The notes under the pieces are model-generated. The model was not told the origin of the DNA. It ran no database searches and worked only from the letters and a program-made list of their open reading frames with translations. A stretch of 33,987 bases of DNA from a virus. A program made the position numbers and the translations under genes. Below are positions 9,285-16,788 of this stretch, piece after piece (the stretch's first letter is position 1; each line of letters opens with the position of its first letter). The DNA lies in the IMG/VR virus record IMGVR_UViG_3300043396_000012, positions 1 to 33,987 of that record. The stretch is one strand, 5' to 3'.

Positions 9285-9518
9285 TTACTGGCGGGTAATG
9301 TCGACGCCGCTTAATTCATCGGGGTCAACTGCTGCTCCCGCGCTTGCCTCTTCAGCAAGGGCGAGGATCTTTTTCAACTCCTTGATGCCACCACGCACCG
9401 AGGATGTTTTCTCAGGACTCATCTCTGAGTCGTTGAGCTTTCGTAATTCGTCGATCCGTTCTTCAACGAGTTGCGAAAGCCGCTTCCAGCACGGGGTGCG
9501 GAAATCTTCAAATTTCAA
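9285..9518 (-). CDS. small helical protein of the head module, TTG start
   Basis: This 77-residue acidic-helical protein (LKFEDFRTPCWKRLSQLVE..., then KELKKILALAEEA near 46-58) lies between portal and scaffold. There is no ATG at the front of the frame. A TTG at 9518 lies six bases after a GGAG, so TTG is the likely start. Proteins of this size and helical type commonly sit next to the portal gene in podovirus-like genomes, but I know no function. A strong terminator lies just upstream, so expression needs read-through or antitermination. Confidence 0.7.
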   Translation of the reverse strand: MKFEDFRTPCWKRLSQLVEERIDELRKLNDSEMSPEKTSSVRGGIKELKKILALAEEASAGAAVDPDELSGVDITRQ

Positions 9519-9530
9519 TGTCGTCTCCAG

Positions 9531-9563
9531 AAAAAGAAAAGGCGCCCTTTTTTAAGGGGCGCC
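9531..9563 (-). terminator. intrinsic terminator between portal and scaffold genes
   Basis: The minus-strand RNA forms a GC-rich stem (GGCGCCC with GGGCGCC, extended by A-U pairs around an AAAA loop) followed directly by UUUUCUUUUU. This is a textbook intrinsic terminator. It lies about 90 bases beyond the portal stop and just before the ribosome site of the 77-residue gene, so it splits the late operon. Confidence 0.85.
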
Positions 9564-9653
9564 TCAACTAATGGCTCATGAAAAAACCGTAGGCCCGTAT
9601 GCAAAGACACTGACCCGACGCGAATAGTACATCATTTTCGAGCCGTGTGCAAA

Positions 9654-11834
9654 TTAAATGCCGCTGCCTTGGTTCACCTTGATGGCGGCCTCGGCATTGA
9701 ACAGCTCACGCTCGTTGTTGATGTGCAGTGCGGCCAAGCGTTCTTTGGACGCAATCTCTTCCTGCGTCATCTGACCGTCCTGAGTCAGCTTGGCAATCTC
9801 AATCTCTCGGCTGAGTTGCGCCTCTGTCATGGCCACCTGATATTGGCCCTGCTCTTTTTGCTGCTCAAAGTCACGCTGCGCCTTGTTGTCTTCCAACTGA
9901 GCAGCCTCGGTCTGAGCTTTGATCTGCGCAGCTGCGATGCGTGGGTCTTGCTGCTGGCCTTGCTGAGCCTGCTGCTGCATGTACTGGTTGTACTCGTCCT
10001 CTGTTTTCATCAGCTCGTCAGGGTTCACCTTGAAGGCTTTCAGAATCGCAGACAGCTCAGCACGGTCCTTCATGTACGGAACATAGCGCGCATTGTTGGT
10101 GATGTTGGCCAAGTTCAAGAGGGCTTGGTTCTGAATGTCGCGCTCGATCAGCGCAGTGCTGCCGCGGGCGTCAATCTCGTAATCGCCTTTGATCTCTGGA
10201 TCTGGATCGTTGGCCATCTTCCAGTCGTAGTAGCGACCGATGTGCGGACGGGTGATGCAGTCGTCGTACAGCTTGACGCGCTGGCGCAGCACGCTGTTGG
10301 CGTTGTTGTACAGCATGACCATGCCGCCGACGGTCTCGGGCGCGCTGCCCTTCTCGCCGCCCATAAGCTGAGGCATACCTGTCTCTTGCTCGGCAAATGT
10401 CATGGCTGCCTGAGCGATGGCCAACAACTCTTGCAGGTGGCTGTTGAACTCGAACACGCTGAAAGCTTTGCTCACGTCCTCGGTGTCGTCCTTGGCCAGC
10501 CAGATCTTGTTGGGCGTGATCTCGTAGCTGCCGTTCTGCGGGATGACCATGCCCTTGCGCATGACCACCTGACCGCCAAGCGAGGTGCGTCCGTTGTCCA
10601 TGACTTGGCGCCAAGCAGAGTTCACCACGCGTTGCTGGTGCTCAAGCTCGTCTGGCAGGCCATAGCCGTAAGGCGAGTCGTCGGCCTTGCGCCAGCACCA
10701 CACGTCGACGGGCAGGCTCTTGTCTTCGACCCATGACTCCATGGCGCCGATGACTTTGTCGTTGACCATGATAAGCACACCGAAGTCGACATCAGTCAAC
10801 GGATCGGCGTTGGTGCGCATGGTCAGCAACTCCATCTCGTCAGGCTCGATCTCGCCGTGGTAGGTCCACATCTCGTAGCTGTCTTCCTTGATGACGTCGC
10901 GCATGACGCGGCCCTCGGCTACACGGATGCGGCTTGGTGGCGCGCGCAGCACGTCGCGGATTGCATCGGCGTCGTAGCCGGGAATGCCAACGAGGCGGCG
11001 CAATTCTTTGCGGGTTACGTCGCGACGGATGAAGAAACCACGGCCACGTTGGTGATCGTTGCCACAGGCTGGGTCAAAGAACACGTTCCATGGGTCGAGC
11101 GACTCTGAAGATGGGACGATGGATTCGTTGATTTGAAGCACTTGCGTGCCACCCTGCTGGGGTAGCCACACCTTGCTCGTTTGACGGGCTGGAAAGGGGC
11201 CATGCATGATGCCTGTGCCCAATCGCACAGCGTTGTCGATCAGCTCGCGGCTCTCGCCGTTGAACTTGGCTTCGGTAAGGCTGTCGTCGATTGACTTCTC
11301 CATGGACTCGGCAGACTTCTTGGCAGCCTCAACCACCAACTGAGCCTCTTGGTTTGCCGTCATGCCGGTGGGTTCACCAGTCTGCGGGTTAACCGTCTTG
11401 CGTTCGTCGCCCATCATGGATGCAACCTCTGGCACTGGTGTTGGCTTGATGCCCCAGTTCTTGTCGTCGGTTGGGAACAAGATCTCGCACATGCGAGCGA
11501 TGGCTTGGTCCACCTTGGGACGCACGATGTTTACCACCACGCGCGAGCGGTTGCCGTCTGTCACCTTGCGTGCGGGCGGGCCGTTACGTAACGTGTTCTC
11601 GAACTCGCCTGTCGTGGTGTTGTGCTCGCCCCAGTAGAGCTGAGCCGCACGGCGCCAACGCTTCTCAACGTTGCTTTGAGCGCGGTGCTGTACCCACTTG
11701 TCGCGCAGCGTGGAGAACATGCCGTGCAGCTTGGTCACCTCTTGCTGGACGTGCTGGTCGTACTGCTCACGCGTCATGATCTCGTTGCCATCGATGACGG
11801 CGAGGTGTTGTTTGTTTTCGTCTGGGTTATGCAT
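9654..11834 (-). CDS. portal protein
   Basis: This 726-residue protein lies immediately downstream of TerL, with GAGGT five bases before the start. The N-terminus contains WRRAAQLYWGEHNTT and a VVVNIVRPKVDQAIARM segment typical of large podovirus portals. The central part (about 230-420) carries wing and stem elements (DPWNVFFDPAC, WCWRKADDSPYGYG). The crown/barrel region from about 590 is very Gln-rich (MQQQAQQGQQQ), then long amphipathic helices. As the twelvefold ring it forms the DNA entry vertex and binds TerL and the adaptor. Length is at the high end, as in P22-like portals with a C-terminal barrel. Confidence 0.85.
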   Translation of the reverse strand: MHNPDENKQHLAVIDGNEIMTREQYDQHVQQEVTKLHGMFSTLRDKWVQHRAQSNVEKRWRRAAQLYWGEHNTTTGEFENTLRNGPPARKVTDGNRSRVVVNIVRPKVDQAIARMCEILFPTDDKNWGIKPTPVPEVASMMGDERKTVNPQTGEPTGMTANQEAQLVVEAAKKSAESMEKSIDDSLTEAKFNGESRELIDNAVRLGTGIMHGPFPARQTSKVWLPQQGGTQVLQINESIVPSSESLDPWNVFFDPACGNDHQRGRGFFIRRDVTRKELRRLVGIPGYDADAIRDVLRAPPSRIRVAEGRVMRDVIKEDSYEMWTYHGEIEPDEMELLTMRTNADPLTDVDFGVLIMVNDKVIGAMESWVEDKSLPVDVWCWRKADDSPYGYGLPDELEHQQRVVNSAWRQVMDNGRTSLGGQVVMRKGMVIPQNGSYEITPNKIWLAKDDTEDVSKAFSVFEFNSHLQELLAIAQAAMTFAEQETGMPQLMGGEKGSAPETVGGMVMLYNNANSVLRQRVKLYDDCITRPHIGRYYDWKMANDPDPEIKGDYEIDARGSTALIERDIQNQALLNLANITNNARYVPYMKDRAELSAILKAFKVNPDELMKTEDEYNQYMQQQAQQGQQQDPRIAAAQIKAQTEAAQLEDNKAQRDFEQQKEQGQYQVAMTEAQLSREIEIAKLTQDGQMTQEEIASKERLAALHINNERELFNAEAAIKVNQGSGI

Positions 11835-11842
11835 GATTTACC

Positions 11843-13360
11843 TCAATAACCAGTAACAGAATCTAGAGCTTCCCACGCATGGTGCTGCCCAGTTGGAACA
11901 ACCCAGTCGTCTTTCTTTTCGACTGGGTAAGCGAATGTCAGGGCCAAGCTATCAGCCCTGTCTGGTGATTTGATGCCGCGCTTCTTGGCGTCTTGCTTGC
12001 TCTCGAGCAGCAGCTCACCACCCTTGTAGCCGTATTGCAAGGCAGTGAGGTCGGTGATGAGGGCATTATCGTTTGGAATTGACGCGCCGGCCTTGAGCCA
12101 CTCACGCATCTCGCGCCACATGTGCGCACGCAGGTTGTAGCTCTTTCCGTCGCTCATGCGCAGCGAGCTGTTGACGTCCACCACGATGTCGCCGAAGTCG
12201 CGGCGCAGGATGTCGGCAACGCCGGAGCCAATGCCGATGGTATCGACAGCGATCTGGGCGATGTCACCCATCTGCTCGCGGTATACCTCTTTGGCGCGGC
12301 CCGCCACGTCAACGACGTCAGCACCACGAAAGTTGATCTGACGCAGAAGCACGCGGCCTTGGCGCAGGCTGATCGAGCTGCCGTCGTCACCAAAACGGGC
12401 GACGTCGATACCCATGATGATCGGGCCGTAGGGCATGACATCCATGGGGCCTTTGCGAGATGCGGCCATGACCAGCTCGCCGGGAATGAATGCGTTGGCC
12501 ACCGAAGCGGTGTAGCTGCGGTCAACTTCCTGCGCGAGCACGACTGGGTCGAGCGTTGCCTTTTGCTTCTCGTACCACACCTCGTCCTTGCGCGGGTCGT
12601 CACGCCAGTCGAAGACGAACTTCTTGGTCTTGCCGTCGTGTGCGCGGCGGTAGAACGGATTGCCCGCACCGTTGGGTGTTGACACGTAGAGTCGGCAGTT
12701 CGATGTCTGCGACAGCGCAGCGTCAGCTGACTCTGGGTGCTCCAAGAATGCGGCCTCATCCACGAAGTAGATCGATGTGCGGTTACCGCGGCCAATGTTG
12801 TCGCCAGCCTCGCCGGTGATAAACGACCCGTTCTCTGGGTTCTGGATCTTCATGAACGGCGCATGCTTGCTAGGGTCCCAGCTGTCAGGCTGGAACTCGG
12901 CTGGCAGCAGGTTGATGAACTCTCGCACCTTCCAGAACAGCGACGCGGGGTTGCCGATCTGGTCGACGTAGCTTTCTTTGCGTGAGCCGAAGCCCACCAC
13001 AGTGCCGGTCTTGAACAGCATCATCCATGCGGCGAAGCCAACGGTCAGCCAGCTCAGGCCCATGTCACGAGACTTCTCGACTAGGCCGTCCTCGCGGGCG
13101 AGCCAGCGCTGCAGCAACCAGTCAATGAACTCGCGCTGCTTGGGGAACAGCACGAATGGGACCACGGTGCGCAACCCACGTTCGGCCAAGCGTGGGTCGA
13201 ACGTCATGCCCCAGTCGTTGATGAAGTCGGCAGGGTTGCCGGCGTAGTAATCCTTGAGGCGGTGCACGATCTCAGGCTGCGCACGCATGCGCTCAAGGCG
13301 CTCGACGCGCTGCTTGAAAACCTCTTCGTAGTTCGGGTTGATCCAGTTGAAGTTTTCCAT
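11843..13360 (-). CDS. terL: terminase large subunit (ATPase-nuclease)
   Basis: This 505-residue packaging motor shares one base with the TerS stop (TGATG). The ATPase has a Walker-A-like KSRDMGLSW at 96-104, Walker B IYFVDEA at 197-203 with the catalytic Glu, and a coupling motif STPNG at 227-231. The nuclease has GIDVARFGDDGSS with Asp319, AVDTIGIGSG with Asp373, and DRADSLALTF with Asp470, the three-acid RNase-H-fold site. It cuts concatemers and pumps DNA through the portal. The family is clear; the packaging type cannot be read safely. Confidence 0.95.
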   Translation of the reverse strand: MENFNWINPNYEEVFKQRVERLERMRAQPEIVHRLKDYYAGNPADFINDWGMTFDPRLAERGLRTVVPFVLFPKQREFIDWLLQRWLAREDGLVEKSRDMGLSWLTVGFAAWMMLFKTGTVVGFGSRKESYVDQIGNPASLFWKVREFINLLPAEFQPDSWDPSKHAPFMKIQNPENGSFITGEAGDNIGRGNRTSIYFVDEAAFLEHPESADAALSQTSNCRLYVSTPNGAGNPFYRRAHDGKTKKFVFDWRDDPRKDEVWYEKQKATLDPVVLAQEVDRSYTASVANAFIPGELVMAASRKGPMDVMPYGPIIMGIDVARFGDDGSSISLRQGRVLLRQINFRGADVVDVAGRAKEVYREQMGDIAQIAVDTIGIGSGVADILRRDFGDIVVDVNSSLRMSDGKSYNLRAHMWREMREWLKAGASIPNDNALITDLTALQYGYKGGELLLESKQDAKKRGIKSPDRADSLALTFAYPVEKKDDWVVPTGQHHAWEALDSVTGY

Positions 13361-13884
13361 CAGAGACCCTTGACCATGCGCTCGTAGGCTTGCTCTGCGG
13401 TGAGCGTGAGATCAGCCTTGACCTCGATGGCGCCACCATTCTTGCCAGTCAGCTCGAGCTTTGACTTGTCGCCATAGTCCAAGGCGTTGAGCTTGGCCGC
13501 CACCTTGAGGTTGGTGTCGACGGCAACGCGAAAGCCCGCGGCGTCACCAATGGCCGCGGCGCTTCGGCCGTAGTCGATGGCGGCGTCCACCAAGTTGTGA
13601 GCGCGCAGGGCGCCGATCTTGGCGTAGGTTTCCTTGGTTGTCTCATGCTCCATCAAGATGGCGCGCAGTTTCCAGCCGGCGACGGTGAAGTCGAGCGTGT
13701 CGGCGATGGCTTGGAAAGATTCACCCCACACGTAGCGGTCAAAGACATCGTCTGCCACGGCAAGAACCTGCTCACGCAAAACCTCGGCGGCGTCGCGCTC
13801 TGGCTTGCGATGCAGTGCCACCGTCTCTGGCACGTACTTGCGGCGGGGTTTCTTTTCGGGTGTGTCGCTCATATCACTTGGCAT
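13360..13884 (-). CDS. terS: terminase small subunit
   Basis: This 174-residue protein precedes TerL. The N-terminus is basic (KKPRRKYVPE). Residues ~55-80 (ESFQAIADTLDFTVAGWKLRAIL) look like a helix-turn-helix for DNA recognition, followed by long helices suitable for oligomer formation and a C-terminal LTAEQAYERMVKGL tail that may touch TerL. The start is uncertain: ATG 13884 overlaps the previous gene by 11 bases, while ATG 13872 (MSDTPEKK) lies just after its stop; neither has a good ribosome site. Role is assigned from position and architecture. Confidence 0.75.
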   Translation of the reverse strand: MPSDMSDTPEKKPRRKYVPETVALHRKPERDAAEVLREQVLAVADDVFDRYVWGESFQAIADTLDFTVAGWKLRAILMEHETTKETYAKIGALRAHNLVDAAIDYGRSAAAIGDAAGFRVAVDTNLKVAAKLNALDYGDKSKLELTGKNGGAIEVKADLTLTAEQAYERMVKGL

Positions 13885-14032
13885 GGCGGCGAGCTTCGCT
13901 CATGGCGATAGCTTTGGCCTGTGCTGGGTTCTTGACGATGGGACCGCCCTTGCCTGAATGCAGCTGGCCTTTGGCGAACTCGCGCATGACGATGCCAACT
14001 TTCTTTTGCTGGGCTGGGGTTTGCTTGTTCAT
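13874..14032 (-). CDS. DUF6496-like small basic protein
   Basis: This 52-residue protein starts at ATG 14032, with GGAG eight bases upstream. It reads KVGIVMREFAKGQLHSGKGG then KNPAQAKAIAMSEARRHAK, the compact pattern (VMxEF-x-GxL-SGxG ... QAxAIAxSEA) I associate with DUF6496. It is the first gene after the promoter-terminator pair and directly precedes TerS. Function of the family is unknown; strong basic character could allow nucleic-acid contact. Confidence 0.75.
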   Translation of the reverse strand: MNKQTPAQQKKVGIVMREFAKGQLHSGKGGPIVKNPAQAKAIAMSEARRHAK

Positions 14033-14120
14033 TGTGACGTCTCCACAAGGGTGAATGACACCCCTAGCCATCCCTATCTCATGGGAGACGGACACTTGAA
14101 AGGGCGGCAGGGGGTCAATA

Positions 14121-14149
14121 AAAATGAAAAAGCCCACGCTAGGTGGGCT
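14121..14149 (-). terminator. intrinsic terminator ahead of the late genes
   Basis: The minus-strand RNA forms a perfect 7-bp stem AGCCCAC / GTGGGCT around CTAGC, followed by UUUUUCAUUUUU. It ends transcripts of the small-gene cassette and also those starting at the promoter just upstream, before the DUF6496 and terminase genes. Confidence 0.85.
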
Positions 14150-14176
14150 GATTTTGGAGACACTGCTCCGAGGCGC

Positions 14177-14205
14177 ACTATATCACCGGTTCCCGATGAC
14201 GTCAA
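14177..14205 (-). promoter_or_regulatory. strong sigma70-type promoter, candidate late promoter
   Basis: On the minus strand TTGACG (14205-14200) is separated by exactly 17 bases from TATAGT (14182-14177), with TG one base before the -10 (extended -10). Both hexamers match the consensus at five of six bases. Transcription would start near 14170 and meet the terminator at 14149-14121 within about 20 bases. The -10 overlaps the stop of the 91-residue gene. Confidence 0.7.
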
Positions 14206-14458
14206 CGGCGTCCAGCTGGATGCGCTTTAGACCCATGCGAGTCTCGAGCGCAAGGTGACGCAGCGCAGCCTCGACCGCCTCCTGATTGCTGGTGAAGCCC
14301 CACTGCTTGCGCAGGTAGATCAATGCCGCCGTAGCCTCAGTGTGCGCATGGAAAGCCACAGTGATGCCGCGACTCGCCTGCTTCGCGCGCCACCGCTTCT
14401 GGCGCTCAGCGTTCGTTAGTGGCGCTGGCTTGTCCAGCTTCAGCTTGTCGATGTTCAC
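14183..14458 (-). CDS. small DNA-binding-like protein (last gene of cassette)
   Basis: This 91-residue protein contains LTNAERQKRWRAKQASRGI (14-32), a basic helix seen in many small phage proteins, followed by VAFHAHTEATAALIYLRKQWG and NQEAVEAALRHLALETR. The second half resembles a ribbon-helix-helix or short regulator fold (strand, then two helices). It overlaps the 64-residue gene before it by 53 bases, and its stop is part of the late promoter. DNA binding is an inference from the pattern. Confidence 0.6.
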   Translation of the reverse strand: MNIDKLKLDKPAPLTNAERQKRWRAKQASRGITVAFHAHTEATAALIYLRKQWGFTSNQEAVEAALRHLALETRMGLKRIQLDAVDVIGNR

Positions 14459-14600
14459 TTGTCTGCTCCTGTTGTGCTTGCTCGTCGCGCGTCACGTACC
14501 ACGGTGGGCGCTTGCCGAAGATCCGCTCGTGTGACTCGGTGTATTCCTTCGTGGCCACCCTGCTCACGAGTGAGTCGCCGGTGATGTCGTTGCGGCTCAT
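14406..14600 (-). CDS. hypothetical protein, 64 residues
   Basis: It starts with an ATGA overlap on the stop of the lipoprotein gene, which supports this start. The N-terminal half (VATKEYTESHERIFGKRPPWYVTRDEQ) looks like a real folded segment. The C-terminal half is Gln/Glu/Ala-rich and probably disordered, and is encoded in the region overlapping the next gene in another frame. No domain recognised. Confidence 0.6.
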   Translation of the reverse strand: MSRNDITGDSLVSRVATKEYTESHERIFGKRPPWYVTRDEQAQQEQTSEHRQAEAGQASATNER

Positions 14601-14758
14601 TTTTTATTTTCCTTTATGGTCATGCACTCAGTGTTGCCCCAGATTCCACTCAGCACCCATATATCGCCCTCAAGATTTTTGTAAACCTTGCCATCGATGC
14701 ACCTGTATTCTGAGCACCCGCCAAGCAGTAGTGCCGTGGCGATGATTAAATATTTCAT
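14597..14758 (-). CDS. small lipoprotein (53 residues)
   Basis: MKYLIIATALLLGGCSEYRC is a complete lipoprotein signal: Lys2, a hydrophobic core and a lipobox LLGGC with the lipid-accepting Cys15. The mature part is about 39 residues with two further cysteines (C20 and C45) and a VYKNLEGDIWVLSGIW stretch. It is joined by ATGA overlaps to the genes on both sides. It is not proline-rich, so it does not look like an Rz1 spanin. Phage lipoproteins of this size can block receptors or act in lysis; which applies here is unknown. Confidence 0.75.
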   Translation of the reverse strand: MKYLIIATALLLGGCSEYRCIDGKVYKNLEGDIWVLSGIWGNTECMTIKENKK

Positions 14759-14862
14759 GATTTATCCTCATCTGATTTTCTCAAGTATGCACCACACCGC
14801 GTGCATCGATAGCACGGAAATGGGTATGCTGCATCAGGTATCCATCTGTGTTTGCATGTCAT
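14755..14862 (-). CDS. mini zinc-ribbon-like protein (35 residues)
   Basis: A 35-codon frame linked by ATGA at both ends to neighbouring genes. It reads MTCKHRWIPD... CYRCTRCGAYLRKSDEDKS, with Cys/His pairs CKH and CYRCTRC spaced like a minimal zinc ribbon. The stop-start coupling on both sides argues it is translated. No function known. Confidence 0.6.
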   Translation of the reverse strand: MTCKHRWIPDAAYPFPCYRCTRCGAYLRKSDEDKS

Positions 14863-15035
14863 GATGATTTTCCTTTCAGCCCAGCCAGCTGCTTCTCTGT
14901 CTTTTTAATCTTCGCCTCGAGCCTCATCCTTGCGACATCTTTCAGGATGACCTGCCTAGCTGACTCGTACAGCTCTCGCTGGTCTTCGTCCATCCAGCCG
15001 GCGTATACGATGCACAGCGCCTCGGTGATTGTCAT
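14859..15035 (-). CDS. hypothetical helical protein (58 residues)
   Basis: The frame starts at ATG 15035 (ATGA with the gene before it) and ends in an ATGA with the next. It has an acidic front (ALCIVYAGWMDEDQRELYE) and a long basic helix (KDVARMRLEAKIKKTEKQL), probably a short coiled coil. GGAG-like text precedes the start inside the upstream gene. No family recognised. Confidence 0.6.
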   Translation of the reverse strand: MTITEALCIVYAGWMDEDQRELYESARQVILKDVARMRLEAKIKKTEKQLAGLKGKSS

Positions 15036-15292
15036 GCGCCCTTCTCCTTCAGCGCTCGCTCATAGTCGCTGCCGTCTTTGTTCCACACGGTTGTCTGGTA
15101 TCCGATGCCAATGTTCTCGAGCAAGAACGTAGCCCAGCAAGATGGGCACACAGGCATCGATTGCCTGTACGTGCCTCGATCAGTCTCCACATCTTTGCTC
15201 AGCACTGGTGCTGGGTGCGTGTGATGCGGCGAGTATTGAAACTCGTGCTCGCACTTAATGCATTTGTATGGGCTTGGTAATTGATAGGTCAT
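15032..15292 (-). CDS. zinc-ribbon protein (86 residues)
   Basis: Two Cys pairs are visible: CIKC near residue 11 and CPSC near 49, with His residues in PHHTHPAP between them, matching a two-knuckle zinc ribbon. The C-terminus (NIGIGYQTTVWNKDGSDYERALKEKG) is polar. It sits in the ATGA-linked cassette. Such ribbons often mediate protein or nucleic-acid contact; nothing more specific can be said. Confidence 0.65.
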   Translation of the reverse strand: MTYQLPSPYKCIKCEHEFQYSPHHTHPAPVLSKDVETDRGTYRQSMPVCPSCWATFLLENIGIGYQTTVWNKDGSDYERALKEKGA

Positions 15293-15810
15293 GTGTTCTT
15301 CTCCTTGAGTTTGGCTTCGACCAGTTTTGCAACTTCATGGGCAACCTCATCAGGCCGTTGACCAAACCAGGCTTGGTCTTTGTTGACAATATTCATCCAC
15401 TCAACATCCGTCAGCCCAACCCATGTGCGCTGTGTTGGTTTGGTATAAACCTTGTCGCCTTTCTTAAGGCTGTAATCACCAGTGAATGAATAGATGTTGC
15501 CAAGTTTGCCCGTGATGGTTATCGCCACAGGCTCACCCTGCTCTTGCTTTGGTGGTGGGTTCGATATAGCAACACAACCAGCCTTGGCCGTGCATTGTCC
15601 GAACTCGCATGCTTGGCACATGACCTCATCTTGATACTGCTTAAACCCACCACAGTCGCACTCGCCGGCTGGGTAGGCTGGCTCGCTGTTTACAGCGCAG
15701 TCTGACCAATGCTCAACAGGTTGCTTTGGCAATTCCTTCAGTGGAACTAGGAAAGTTGCCACATCTTCGATGCGACCTGTAATGTCGTAAAGGCATTTGT
15801 ATTTCGTCAT
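15289..15810 (-). CDS. hypothetical Cys-rich protein (173 residues)
   Basis: The N-terminal half holds many cysteines (DCAVN, GECDCGG, MCQACEFGQC, GCVAI), suggesting one or two metal sites between about 38 and 80. A Pro/Gln linker follows. The C-terminal half starts with PVAITITGKLGNIYSFTGDYSLKKGDKVYTKP, which looks like a small beta domain, and ends in a helix. Starts and stops are ATGA overlaps. Two-domain layout is clear, function is not. Confidence 0.65.
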   Translation of the reverse strand: MTKYKCLYDITGRIEDVATFLVPLKELPKQPVEHWSDCAVNSEPAYPAGECDCGGFKQYQDEVMCQACEFGQCTAKAGCVAISNPPPKQEQGEPVAITITGKLGNIYSFTGDYSLKKGDKVYTKPTQRTWVGLTDVEWMNIVNKDQAWFGQRPDEVAHEVAKLVEAKLKEKNT

Positions 15811-16001
15811 AGCTTCTCCTCGATCTCATTCAATGAAACGATCACACGAAGCGAGGCCCAAGCCAACACCTGCATGTAATCCTTGTGGATCAGACCATCA
15901 ACGATCTGCACCCATATCACGATCATCATCGCCAGCACTGCGAGCTTCCACAGCAGTGTTCCGATTGACTGCGCGATCTTCAGTTTGTCTTTGTGCGTCA
16001 T
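15807..16001 (-). CDS. small membrane protein (64 residues)
   Basis: Start chosen at ATG 16001, which shares a base with the upstream stop (TGATG) and has GGAG six bases before it; earlier in-frame ATGs at 16013 and 16031 lie inside the upstream gene. A short basic head (MTHKDKLK) is followed by a hydrophobic segment at about 14-35 (TLLWKLAVLAMMIVIWVQIV) that should cross the inner membrane once. The remainder is polar. A holin or exclusion protein is possible, but with one segment and no lysis partners nearby this is open. Confidence 0.6.
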   Translation of the reverse strand: MTHKDKLKIAQSIGTLLWKLAVLAMMIVIWVQIVDGLIHKDYMQVLAWASLRVIVSLNEIEEKL

Positions 16002-16555
16002 CAGTGACTCCATGGTGGTGGTGTGACCCACACTGTTTTTGCTGGCCTGTAGCCTTCTGGTGCGGCGGGCTGCAAGCTTTGCGTGATGCTCTTCAGTTTC
16101 TTAATGCGCGCAGCTTCAGCACGCCTTTCAGCTTCGGCCTGCTCTCGCAGAGCTTTCGATTCAGCCTTGCGTTGCTTAGCCTCAAGCTTCTCGCGTTCAC
16201 GTTGAGCCTTCAACTCCATGCGAGCCTTGCGTCTTTGCGCGACAAGCTGGGCATTGATCTCTTTGTAGTTCTCGCGCTGGCGTTGTATGCGAGCCTCTTC
16301 CTTGTCGTATGACTCGGAATACTCCATGGGCTTCGGTGCGCTCGCAGGAACGGCCACGCATCGCCAGACAGCTCTGTACTTCCCAGCGGAAACCTTCTCC
16401 CAGCCTCCAACATAGAAGCCGTAGTTGCGCTCGAGTGCGCCCATGACTATGTCCTGTGGCGCGCCATCGATCTTTGACAGATCACGTGTTGTCATGCCGT
16501 CTGGGTTAGCCAGCAACAGGTTGCGCAGTCGAATGCCTATGTTGGTTGGTCTCAT
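16001..16555 (-). CDS. winged-helix + coiled-coil protein (184 residues)
   Basis: Residues 1-75 (RLRNLLLANPDGMTTRDL, APQDIVMGALERNYGFYV, GKYRAVWRCV) look like a winged helix-turn-helix domain with the typical 'NPDGMTTRDL' entry and a wing. From about 85 to 155 there is a very charged Arg/Glu/Gln helix with almost no hydrophobic residues except a heptad series, a long coiled coil. It may bind nucleic acid as a dimer. It is linked by ATGA to the gene before it. Regulation of late transcription is one option, without direct evidence. Confidence 0.55.
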   Translation of the reverse strand: MRPTNIGIRLRNLLLANPDGMTTRDLSKIDGAPQDIVMGALERNYGFYVGGWEKVSAGKYRAVWRCVAVPASAPKPMEYSESYDKEEARIQRQRENYKEINAQLVAQRRKARMELKAQREREKLEAKQRKAESKALREQAEAERRAEAARIKKLKSITQSLQPAAPEGYRPAKTVWVTPPPWSH

Positions 16556-16749
16556 GACAACTCCTCAACGCGACCATCGCGGTACTCGAGGCGGTCATTG
16601 AATCGGCTGGGGATTGCCTCATGCTGCTGAGCGCCTGCGCGCACTGGAACCCAGCCAACAACGAGCGGATGCTGGCGATGGTCAACAGTTGAGTTGGTGA
16701 GTGTGCGGTGGCCAACGATTTGGCCGCCTTCAGTTTGTGGTGTGATCAT
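16552..16749 (-). CDS. hypothetical protein (65 residues), first gene after an internal promoter
   Basis: ATG 16749 is chosen over ATG 16761 because GGAG lies seven bases upstream of it. The protein reads MITPQTEGGQIVGHRTL... VVGWVPVRAGAQQHEAIP ... RLEYRDGRVEEL, probably a small beta protein. It is the first gene behind the promoter and leader hairpin at 16766-16807, so it starts a sub-operon reaching down to 14.2 kb. Confidence 0.6.
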   Translation of the reverse strand: MITPQTEGGQIVGHRTLTNSTVDHRQHPLVVGWVPVRAGAQQHEAIPSRFNDRLEYRDGRVEELS

Positions 16750-16765
16750 GGTCGTCTCCATTGAT

Positions 16766-16785
16766 GCAACGCGATATTGCGTTGC
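16766..16785 (-). other. 5'-leader stem-loop of the 16.75 kb sub-operon
   Basis: The minus-strand leader forms GCAACGC / GCGTTGC, a perfect 7-bp stem with a six-base AATATC loop. It begins about three bases after the -10 and is followed by the GGAG ribosome site, the same order as in the leaders at 22325 and 26521. Confidence 0.65.
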
Positions 16786-16788
16786 GCG

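Noticed and set aside
9645-10736. Long plus-strand open frame opposite the portal gene
   Set aside because: It is the antisense shadow of a clear portal gene, rich in Leu/Val/His as expected from reversed codons, with no ribosome site or operon context.
14597-14758. Rz1 spanin
   Set aside because: Lipobox present, but the mature part is not Pro-rich and no Rz frame overlaps it.
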